From a virus: DNA of 21,672 nucleotides. Position numbers and translations under genes: made by a program. The stretch is from positions 1-21,672 of the IMG/VR virus record IMGVR_UViG_3300025082_000087. One strand, written 5' to 3'. Below are positions 12,219-20,400 of the stretch, piece by piece. Under the pieces are notes generated by a model that saw only the letters and a list, made by a program, of their open reading frames with translations, was not told the DNA's origin and did no database searches. Positions within the stretch are counted from its first letter, which is position 1. Each line of letters starts with the position of its first letter.

Positions 12219-12270
12219 TATGTGGCCTCAGCAACGACCAGAGTCAACTTGAATGATCAACAACTGTCAA
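12219..12270 (-). promoter_or_regulatory. Candidate leftward promoter of the accessory operon, with a second -35-like box
   Basis: On the minus strand TTGACT (12247-12242) is followed after 17 bases by CACATA (12224-12219), a plausible sigma-70-type pair. A perfect TTGACA (12270-12265) lies 23 bases upstream without a clear -10 of its own. Transcription would start near 12210 and run into the leader. Confidence 0.5.
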
Positions 12271-12344
12271 GAACTAATGTTCCCAACTGGGCCCAAACGT
12301 GGCCAAACCAGCAGGTCAGAGCACCCAAAAAAAAACCCACAGAA

Positions 12345-12393
12345 CCGAACACTCTTAGACTCACACCCCCCCTGTGACCCTAGAAGTGTTCGG
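12345..12393 (-). repeat. 49-base near-perfect inverted repeat, terminator-like
   Basis: Arms 12345-12365 and 12373-12393 can form 21 positions with 17 Watson-Crick pairs, two G-U pairs (in minus-strand RNA) and two mismatches around a seven-base homopolymer loop. On the minus strand a run of nine T (12335-12327) follows nine bases later. It may stop leftward readthrough into the accessory operon, or act as a protein-binding site. Confidence 0.6.
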
Positions 12394-13060
12394 AATCTTG
12401 GGATTCCCAGCCGGCCAAGGCCGGCCCCGCTGCACCCACCAGCCCACCAGCCCACCACCCCGACACCAGCATCGCCGCCGCAGCCACGGAGGGCTGTATG
12501 AGCACGGCGGCCCCGGTCAATACCCCTCGAGGCCACCCAGCCAGCAGCGGCAGCCTCCCCCCAGCCGTGGCTAGGCGGAACACAGAGGTCCCCGGCCTGC
12601 CCCAGCCCAGAAACCCAGCCTGACCAGCGGATCCGGGCCCACGATCGCCGCCGGAGGGACCCCCCGGGACCGGGGTCCATAAAATCGGCGATGGGGGGGG
12701 AGGGGAAAGGCAGCACACAAAGTCGCCGACAAAACGACAGGCCAGCTAGACGGGTCCTGGTCGGCTAACCACGTCGGTTCTTCGTCTTAGGTTGAAGGCG
12801 GTGTCGCTGTTGCCGGCACCGTCACCCTGGGGGGTGCCGCTGCCGGTCAGGCAGGGGTCTAAACCCCCCACCCGGTGCTACCCCGACCGATTCAAGGACC
12901 GTCGACGCCCTTATTCTCCTCTGACAACGAACTTCACTGACCGGTTTCGGTGAAAGCCCCTCCCGATCAGCCTGCGAGTGGCTCGGGGTTCGGGGCGCCG
13001 GATCAGCGGGTTGTACCGGGGGCTCGCATCACTGTCAGTACCCGGCTGTCTACTAGATAG
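12394..13060. other. Non-coding divergent region with several inverted repeats
   Basis: No frame here looks coding: the long frames present are Pro/Arg-rich or low-complexity and lack ribosome-binding sites. Visible items are a palindrome TGGGA-T-TCCCA (12399-12409); a nested structure with ATCGCCG (12644-12650) pairing CGGCGAT (12686-12692) around GGACCCC/GGGGTCC (12657-12663 with 12672-12678); a run of eight G (about 12693-12700); and TTCACTGA/TCGGTGAA (12933-12954). An origin, packaging site or rightward promoter could be here, but I cannot place one. Confidence 0.45.
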
Positions 13061-13086
13061 CCCGAGCATAGTCGACTCGACTCGGG
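13061..13086 (+). promoter_or_regulatory. 26-bp interrupted palindrome just before the terminase start
   Basis: CCCGAG (13061-13066) and CTCGGG (13081-13086) flank a central palindrome AGTCGACT (13070-13077). It ends two bases before the GGGGG that acts as ribosome-binding site for the terminase ATG at 13097. It could be an operator or an mRNA hairpin controlling terminase translation. Confidence 0.5.
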
Positions 13087-13096
13087 TGGGGGATGG

Positions 13097-14992
13097 ATGG
13101 GTAAGCCACGGTTGAAGAAGTACGAGACTTGGTCGAAGGACCGCCTGTACAAGGCCGCTATCGACCGGGTTTTGAACCAGGGATGGACCCAGTCTGATGC
13201 TGCCATCGAGTACGGCATTTCCCGCCAGCACCTCTCGGGTCGCCTCCAGAAGGAACGAGAGAAGCGGGCCGGCCGGGTAGCTGAGGCGAAAGCCCAGGCA
13301 GCTGTCGGGCCGCTCGGCATCAACGAAACCCGCCGCATCGGAACCTTCCCCGAGTTTTGCGACCATTACCTGCAGGGCTGGATGTGCCCGGACTGCGGAG
13401 TGCACCACGAGACGCCTGGCTTTCATCACGAGATCGCTGCGGCGGTGACTGGTGATTTCCGGCGGGTGTTGATCTGTATGCCTCCGTACCACAGCAAGTC
13501 GACTTTGGTGACGGTGTGGCACACGGTGTATGACATTTGCCGGGATCCGAATCTGCGGACGTTGTTGGTGTCGAAGTCGTTGCCGTTTGCTCGGACGTTC
13601 ATGCATTCGATTTCGGAGATGCTCCAGAACCATGAGCTGTATGGGGATGGTCCGAATCCGATTGTTGATTGGGGGCCGTTCAAGGCGGATGGTCAGTCGA
13701 AGTGGTCGTCGGAGTCGATTTACGTCTCAGGTAGGACGACGGCGGAGAAGGATCCGACGGTGGCTGCGTTGGGTGTCGGGCAGCAGATTTATGGCCGGCG
13801 TGCCGATGTCATCAAGTTTGATGACGTGGCGACGTTGGAGAACCAACGTAACCCTGACCGGGTTGGGCAGATGTTGGAGTGGTTCGATAAGGAGGCCCTG
13901 TCGAGGCTCGGGAAGAGGGGCCGGGCGATCTGGGTCGGAACCCGGGTGAACCCTGGGGACGTGTATTCGACTCTGTCGACTCGGGCTGGGTACAACGTCT
14001 TGAGGTATCCGTGCATCCTGGATGATGAGACGGAAGCCACGTTGTGGCCGGAGCATTTTCCGTATGAGCAGGCGTTGATTCACCGGTCGGAGATGCGGCC
14101 TGCTGATTTCCAGCTGATCTACCAGCAGGTCGACATTCCTGGCACGGGGGCGTCGTTCACGCAGGACATGATCGACATGTGTAAGGACACGTCCCGGGTC
14201 CGGGGTCAGTTTGATTCGTCGTGGCGGCTGTTTGCCGGCCTGGATCCGGCGGGGGGTAATAAGGGGTCGGGGTACACGGCGTTCACTCTGGTGGGGGTTG
14301 ACCCTGCTACCGGCAAACGGTATTTGGTGGATTCGTTGGCGGTGAAGTCGATGAAGGCCCCTCAGATGAAGGACCAGATCCTGGATTGGACGGACCGGTA
14401 CCCGTTGTTCGAGTGGCGAGTCGAGTCGAACGGTGTGCAGTCTCAGATCGTTCAGTACGACATGGAGCTGGTGCAGCATTTGGCGAAGCGGGGGGTGCGG
14501 GTTGTCCCCCACCACACTCACGGCAACAAGTGGGACCCGCAGTTTGGTGTCGAGTCGTTGGCTCCTCTGATGGAAACCGGCCTGGTGTCGATCCCGTGGG
14601 GGAACGCTCCGACAACGCAGGTGTTTCAACCGTTGATCGAGGAGCTTGTCGCTTTCCCTATGGGGAACGTCTCGGACCGGGTGATGTCTTTCTGGTTTGC
14701 GGACCTGGGGGCCCGTGAGTTGTTGAACCGGGCGCACCTCCCGATGTTCCATGAGCGGATGAAGGTCCCTAACCGCATCAAGCGGCGCCGCCGGGTTGTC
14801 GACTTTCAGAACCAGGAGATCCGTGGGGTCGCTTTGCGTGACCAACGCCCTGGTCACATGACTCGTGGGCAGTGGGGGTATCGCCGTCAGACGGTCGGTC
14901 AGGCCCAACCGCATGGCGATGTGGACGAGTATGACGCAGCTGAGGGGCCGGCACCGGAGAATATTGACCCGACAATCTGGAGTCCTGGGTGA
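13097..14992 (+). CDS. terL: Terminase large subunit with N-terminal HTH
   Basis: 631 aa with ATG at 13097 and GGGGG four bases upstream. Residues about 29-50 (W-T-Q-S-D-A-A-I-E-Y-G-I-S-R-Q-H-L-S-G-R) form a helix-turn-helix, unusual for a large subunit and typical of small ones. The ATPase follows, with P-loop-like M-P-P-Y-H-S-K-S-T at 128-136 and Walker B V-I-K-F-D-D at 238-243. The nuclease domain starts with Asp383 in F-A-G-L-D-P-A-G-G. It pumps DNA into proheads and cuts the concatemer. No separate small-terminase gene is visible in the window, so the HTH may supply DNA recognition; this is inference. Downstream come a small gene and the portal, the standard head-gene order. Confidence 0.9.
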   Translation: MGKPRLKKYETWSKDRLYKAAIDRVLNQGWTQSDAAIEYGISRQHLSGRLQKEREKRAGRVAEAKAQAAVGPLGINETRRIGTFPEFCDHYLQGWMCPDCGVHHETPGFHHEIAAAVTGDFRRVLICMPPYHSKSTLVTVWHTVYDICRDPNLRTLLVSKSLPFARTFMHSISEMLQNHELYGDGPNPIVDWGPFKADGQSKWSSESIYVSGRTTAEKDPTVAALGVGQQIYGRRADVIKFDDVATLENQRNPDRVGQMLEWFDKEALSRLGKRGRAIWVGTRVNPGDVYSTLSTRAGYNVLRYPCILDDETEATLWPEHFPYEQALIHRSEMRPADFQLIYQQVDIPGTGASFTQDMIDMCKDTSRVRGQFDSSWRLFAGLDPAGGNKGSGYTAFTLVGVDPATGKRYLVDSLAVKSMKAPQMKDQILDWTDRYPLFEWRVESNGVQSQIVQYDMELVQHLAKRGVRVVPHHTHGNKWDPQFGVESLAPLMETGLVSIPWGNAPTTQVFQPLIEELVAFPMGNVSDRVMSFWFADLGARELLNRAHLPMFHERMKVPNRIKRRRRVVDFQNQEIRGVALRDQRPGHMTRGQWGYRRQTVGQAQPHGDVDEYDAAEGPAPENIDPTIWSPG

Positions 14993-15019
14993 CACCTGTC
15001 GGGTAGGGCAACGAGACCT

Positions 15020-15250
15020 ATGTTCGAGAAACTTCGCAACCGTCGAGCTTTCGAGCAGACGGCTCAACAGGCAGGCGACGAAGAGATCGTTTGCGGAACC
15101 CTGATAGACGACAAGCCCGTGTACTTCACGATGCCGATCGCCGCCACGGAGGCGGACGTTCGGGCCCGGGCGTTTGAGGTGAGAACCGGACGACCCATGA
15201 CACACATCGAGCACACTCTCCTCGACATAGCGGAACGGCCCCGTACCTGA
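15020..15250 (+). CDS. Hypothetical protein between terminase and portal, 76 aa
   Basis: ATG at 15020. Its TGA shares one base with the portal ATG (TGATG), so the portal is translationally coupled to it. The sequence begins with a basic helix (F-E-K-L-R-N-R-R-A-F-E-Q-T-A) and continues with strands (V-C-G-T-L-I-D-D-K-P-V-Y-F-T-M) and a helix with A-D-V-R-A-R-A-F-E-V. It is probably a small cytoplasmic or head-assembly protein. No family recognised. Confidence 0.66.
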   Translation: MFEKLRNRRAFEQTAQQAGDEEIVCGTLIDDKPVYFTMPIAATEADVRARAFEVRTGRPMTHIEHTLLDIAERPRT

Positions 15251-17046
15251 TGTTGGACATTGAGCGCCTGCCAGCGATGTACGCCCAGTGGCGGTCCCGG
15301 CATTACGACCGGGACGTCCGCATGGAAACGATCGACCGGGTATGCGCCGGCGATTTTGACGTCTTCGACCCTGATGAGGAGTCGGTGGATTCGAGGTCGC
15401 CGAACCTGATCCAGGTGGCGTTGGAGGACACGTCCGAGGCGGCGTCTCTGGTGCCGACGGTTCGGGTCCAACCGGACAAGCCGACGAAGGCGTCTAAGGC
15501 GACGGCCCGTTCGATGGAGCAGATCGCCGTGTCGTACATGGACATCAACGCAATCGACATGTTGATTCCCCGTTCGGTGATGGACAAGGGCGCATACGGC
15601 ATGTCGGTGTGGACGGTTACCCCCGATTTTGATCAGCGGATCCCGTTGATTGAACGCCGGGACCCACGGCAGTGCTACCCGGAGCCAGGGTTCCGCCCTG
15701 GTGACGAGGTTCGCCGTTGCCTGTTCGCTAGGGAGGTGTACTTCACTCAGCTTCCCACCGAGTACCAGGACAAGATCCAGGACCTGGTCGGTCAGGACTC
15801 CAAGTTGCAGGCCCCCGACGAGAACGCCAAGGTGGTCCTCGTCGAGTACTACGACGAAGACGAGTACGTCCTCGCTGGTCTGTACACGGCGTCGTCTTCT
15901 GGGATCGTCGCCTACAACGATCGTGACGATGTTCCCTACCCGGTCCTGTTGGACCGCATCGAGAACAAGGTGGGGATCTGCCCGGTGGTGATCGGTTCCC
16001 GGATCTCTCTTGATGGTGAGATCCGAGGACAGTTCGATCAGGTCATTGGCCTCCTCGAAGCCCACATCCGCCTGATGGGTTTGATCCTCGATTACGCCGA
16101 CCAGGCCGTCTACTCCGACATTTTCGTGAAGGACTTGATTGGCGAGATGCCTTATGGTGGCGGTTCGTTTATCGAGCTGGGCCCGCAGGGTGCGATCGGC
16201 CGGGTTCCGCCGGCCGTGTCTTCACTGAACGTGCAGGCCGACCTGATGTCACTTATAGACGGCATCCATGTTGGTGGCCGTTGGCCGAAGTCCCGCCCCG
16301 GAGAGATAGACCAGAGCATCGCTTCAGCGAAGTTCCTGGAGGCGTCCGCCGGGATGATGAATACGGCGATCCGCACCTACCACCAGATCCTGCAACGGCA
16401 GCTGGAGCGGGCTTTGCGTATCGCCTTGGAGATCGACAAGGCGTACTTCCCTGGGGCGAAGACCGCTGCGGGGATCCTCCGCAACCAGGAGTTCCTTACG
16501 GAGTACAACCCGGCGGCGGACATCGACACGTCCCATCGTCTCCGGGTGGAGTACGGCCTTGGCTTGGGTCGGGACCCGGCACAGTCAGCGGTCCTCCACA
16601 TCCAGTACTCGCAGGCCGAGTTCGTGTCGAAAGAGTTTGTGCAGGAAAACATCGACGGTTTGACCGACGTGGGTCGGGAACGGTCCCGCCTCGACACGGA
16701 AAAGTTCCGAGGTATGGCCCTCGCCAAGCTCCTCATGGGGGTCGAATCGGGCCAGATTCCGAACAGGGCCCTTGTCGAGGTTGCCCGTGCCAGGGAGAAG
16801 GGCGACGACCTGTTTGACCTGTTTGAGGAGTACATCGTGAAGCCCGAAGAGGAGTTGGCCGACAGCCAGATCGACACCGGTCTCGGTGCACCGATCCAGC
16901 CTGGGATGCAACCACCTCCCCCTGGCCCTGACGGTGGCCCGATGCCTCCCGCTCCCCCGTCGGCCCCTGAGGGCGCCGACCTGTTGGCACGCCTCGGCAC
17001 GCCGGCCGGTCCGGGCGGCATGCTCGGAACGCAGGTAACTGGCTGA
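15250..17046 (+). CDS. Portal protein
   Basis: 598 aa with ATG at 15250. Length, position after the terminase and features typical of actinophage portals support the call: early Y-A-Q-W-R-S-R-H, a strand-rich wing around residues 100-260, a long helical region near 380-420 (Y-H-Q-I-L-Q-R-Q-L-E-R-A-L-R), and an unstructured Pro/Gly-rich tail (about 555-598, P-P-P-P-G-P-D-G-G). Twelve copies would form the vertex channel through which the terminase pumps DNA. The stop overlaps the next start by one base. Confidence 0.83.
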   Translation: MLDIERLPAMYAQWRSRHYDRDVRMETIDRVCAGDFDVFDPDEESVDSRSPNLIQVALEDTSEAASLVPTVRVQPDKPTKASKATARSMEQIAVSYMDINAIDMLIPRSVMDKGAYGMSVWTVTPDFDQRIPLIERRDPRQCYPEPGFRPGDEVRRCLFAREVYFTQLPTEYQDKIQDLVGQDSKLQAPDENAKVVLVEYYDEDEYVLAGLYTASSSGIVAYNDRDDVPYPVLLDRIENKVGICPVVIGSRISLDGEIRGQFDQVIGLLEAHIRLMGLILDYADQAVYSDIFVKDLIGEMPYGGGSFIELGPQGAIGRVPPAVSSLNVQADLMSLIDGIHVGGRWPKSRPGEIDQSIASAKFLEASAGMMNTAIRTYHQILQRQLERALRIALEIDKAYFPGAKTAAGILRNQEFLTEYNPAADIDTSHRLRVEYGLGLGRDPAQSAVLHIQYSQAEFVSKEFVQENIDGLTDVGRERSRLDTEKFRGMALAKLLMGVESGQIPNRALVEVARAREKGDDLFDLFEEYIVKPEEELADSQIDTGLGAPIQPGMQPPPPGPDGGPMPPAPPSAPEGADLLARLGTPAGPGGMLGTQVTG

Positions 17047-17474
17047 TGGCGTGGCCTGACAACCCAGAGCTTGAGAAGACCCCGACCGGTGACACATCGG
17101 TCAACGCCCCGGAGAGCGGCACCTACGGTGAGAAGGCAGAACTGGCTCGACTCCGTCAGTCTCTGCCACCGATGGGGCCTCCTGGGGCGGGGGGGACTGG
17201 CGCTGCTCCGCCGGCCCCTCCCCCCTCTTCACGTCCTCCACAGTCGGGCCAGGGTGGTATCCCTGCCGCACTGCTGTCTCCGACTGACCGGCCGGACGTT
17301 CCGTTGGGTCAGCCTTTGGCACCTGGCGGCGTTCAGATGCCTCCCCGGGCGCAGGCCGCCGACCAGCAGCGACTAGCGATCCTTGACGCTTTGACCACAC
17401 ACCCGGATGTCTCCCAGGAGACCCGGGAGTGGGCGAAGCTGGTTAGAGACAGCCTGATCGAAGGCAGGCGGTAA
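17046..17474 (+). CDS. Pro-rich hypothetical head protein, 142 aa
   Basis: ATG at 17046 overlaps the portal TGA. Residues 40-110 are almost entirely Pro, Gly, Ala, Ser and Gln, and must be disordered. The C-terminus (about 105-142) is a helix (D-Q-Q-R-L-A-I-L-D-A-L-T, then E-W-A-K-L-V-R-D-S-L). A flexible adaptor or scaffold-like role next to the portal is plausible; there is no direct evidence. Confidence 0.66.
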   Translation: MAWPDNPELEKTPTGDTSVNAPESGTYGEKAELARLRQSLPPMGPPGAGGTGAAPPAPPPSSRPPQSGQGGIPAALLSPTDRPDVPLGQPLAPGGVQMPPRAQAADQQRLAILDALTTHPDVSQETREWAKLVRDSLIEGRR

Positions 17475-17476
17475 CC

Positions 17477-20400
17477 GTGCCCGGCCCGGTAGCCGCCCTT
17501 GGAACCCTGCCCGAGGAGGAACAGGTAGTCGAAGAGGGCGCCATTGGCGGTCTCCTCGACCCGATCAAGGAGAAGGGGGTCCTCCGAGGCGGCCTTGAAC
17601 TCGCCGGGATGATGGTCCCTGGCGCAATCACCGGGTCTATGGCCGCAGAAAGGGCCAAGTCGGATGATGCGTTCACCACAGAGGAGTTGTTCGCCACCCT
17701 CAAGGACTTCGCTCACGAAGCGTCTTTCGTAACCCCCGGCATCGGCGAGGTTCAGGGCTTTCGGATGGGCCGAGAGCTGCTTTCTGCCCCCACCGACTGG
17801 TTGACCAAGGGCCTGGGGGCACTCGGTGTCTCCGCTTTGCCGCTGTCCGCCGCTGGTGGTGCCGCCCACACCATGGGCGTTCTCGGCTTGCCTATGCGGG
17901 CCAGGGTGGCGTCGCTGACACCAGGAGTACGTTCACCCAAGACAGCTGACGTTGTTCCGGTGATTTCCAGGGTCACTAACCCTGACGACCTGTCCCGCCT
18001 AGCTGGCGTGACCGACACCCCAATCATGGCCGGCGGTGTCATCCCGACCACGTCCGATACGTCGCAGCAGCTGATGGTGGCGCTGAACGGTGTCAACAAC
18101 AGGTTCTCGGAAGCCGACCGGGTCACCCGGCTAAGGACCGCAATCCTGGGTGGCAGAATAGGTACCGCCGACCAGGTTGATGGTTTCCTCATTGGTCTGG
18201 GTGACGCCTTATCCAAGCGTCTCCCCGACTATGTCAGGAGCATCACCGAACCAGGGATGACCCCTGGGATCGTCCGGGTATCAGCCACCGGCATTGAGCT
18301 TTCCAAGTTCGACACGATGGCCCGCCGGGGCCTCCTCTCCGTCGAAGCCGGCTACGCCGACGTAGGCGGGCTTTGGGCCCGGATGAAGAGAGGCGAGGTC
18401 CTTTCCCTCGACGAGTTGAACGACCTGACCGCCGGGGTCCTCGAGCACGCCGAGTTGACCGCTGCGATTGCTCACCCGCAGATGGCGTTGCTGGGCGACC
18501 CCCGGTTCGCCGTCGTCGGTATCCACCTTGGTGGCCGGAACCGTGGCGTTTCCCTGGCACCGGTCCTGTTCGACGGTGTCGCTGCCGGGATGCTGACCGA
18601 ACCGCAGCTCGTGACCCGCCTTGAGCACATATCGAGACATTCGCCGGAAGCCACAGTCACCCACATGACGGAGATCATGGTCAAGTTCTGGGACGACCAG
18701 GTCGTCCCCCACATGGAGGAGTTGCAAACCTCAGGGGCGTTGGGCCCGAACCGCCTCCAGGCCGAACCTCCCACCGTTGGAACTGCCGCCGTTGACTGGT
18801 ACCGGCTGGCCTATGCCGACGCTGACTCCGCCGCCCAGTTCCACGGCTTCAACACTGACCGTGTCATCGGGGTTGCTTCCCTGACCTCGGCTGCCCAACG
18901 GTGGGAAACAAACATCGACAAGGCGGTAGCTGTGCTGCTGTACCTCCGTGAAAACCCGACGGCTATCGCCGAGACCCTCCATGCCCACATGAACGACCTG
19001 GGCATGAAGCTCGCCATGCCGGAAGCCCGCAACATCATGGCTCTCCATGCGGTCCCCGACAAAGGGATCGAAGGCCATTTCCTGGCGATGCTTTCCGACG
19101 GGAAGGCGTTGAAGCAACCCAACTTTGTTCTGGCAATCATCCACTCGTCTGCCGAGGATTCGGTAAAGCAGGCGTCCCTGGCCTGGGCGATGAGTAAGGG
19201 CCTGATCGACGCTACCGAAGCTGACGGCCTGTTCAGGGAACTAGGCATGACCGTTCCGAGAGTCGTTGACCGGCATGCCATCAACATGGCGTTCGGTGGG
19301 TCGTTCGACCCGGCGGGTTCGTTTTCCGATTTCGTCTACCCGTTGGTCGGCAGAGCTTTGGAAGCCGTTTCTGTCGCTATCGGCCCGCAACAGGTTGGCG
19401 GTGTCACACGCTTCCTGTCCCCATCAGAGGTGCAAGCCATCATGTGGGTTCGGTGGCGGGAATGGCGTGGCGTCACCGACCGGTACAAGTCCGTCGTTGC
19501 CGAAACAGGCAAAGAGGTTCGCCTCCCGAAACTGTTCATTGACGGCATCGGTTCCAACCAGGTGTTCGACTCCCGCTTTATGAAGTGGGCCGGTCAGCCC
19601 CTTCCGCAGAACGTCGTCTACTCCGGTATTGCCCGGGAAAGCAGTGGGGTGTTCCTCACCGCCGAGCAGCTTCGAGGCCGCCACAAACCAGCTGCCCGCC
19701 ACTCCGGTCAAGGCCGTGTCACCCCAGGCGGGTTGACGTCAGCCGGCAAGACCCCGGAACACACCGTTGCCCTGTCGATGACTGAGGACGGCATGTTCGT
19801 GGTGGCCCCACCAGGGGCTATAGAAACGCAACGCAACATGTACCACTCGGTGGGTTGGACAGACGCCGGTCAGATCATGCGCCCAAAGGTCGGCGCAGCA
19901 GTCGCCGACATCGACGTCCAGCTCGACCTGCTGAACCAGGCGATGAGATCCAGGACTGAAGGTACCCAGGGCCTGACCGGGCACCGGATCGAAACGGCCG
20001 GCCATCGGGCCCCCCTGTTCGAGGACGGCCGCCACATCGGCATTTCGGCCGCCAAGCTCGCCCCGGACGGATCAGACCGTGCCATCCCCGGGCACAATGC
20101 GACAGTGGACCTCCTCACCGAAAGAGGCGTCAACTTCACCCACCAGAGGGAACCGGCTCACGACGGCTCGGCCAGCGTGTGGCGCCATCCGAATGATCCT
20201 GACGTTGAATACTGGTCACGAGCCGAGGTCATAAAAGCCGGCCTGAACCCGGACACTTTGATCCCGGTGGTGTCGAAGGAACCTGACCGAATCCGAATGA
20301 TCCTGTCGTTCCCCGACGCCCAATCGATGAATCGGGCCATGGTGATCCTGTCTGAGCAACGCCCCCATCGGGCGTTGAATCTGGACATATCCGTCCAGGC

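Noticed and set aside
11599-12234. 211-codon minus-strand frame through the leader and first accessory gene
   Set aside because: It crosses two ribozymes and the 84-aa gene in another frame, with Arg/Pro-rich composition.
12267-12716. 149-codon minus-strand frame
   Set aside because: Gly/Arg/Trp-rich with no ribosome-binding site, and it spans the hairpin and T9 run; not coding.
12931-12956. GAAAC...GGTC on the minus strand as a hammerhead fragment
   Set aside because: No CTGANGA follows and the helix III loop would be impossible; it is only a hairpin.
15370-15385. CTGATGAG on the plus strand as another hammerhead core
   Set aside because: It lies in the portal coding frame and no paired GAAA, helix I or UH partner is present.
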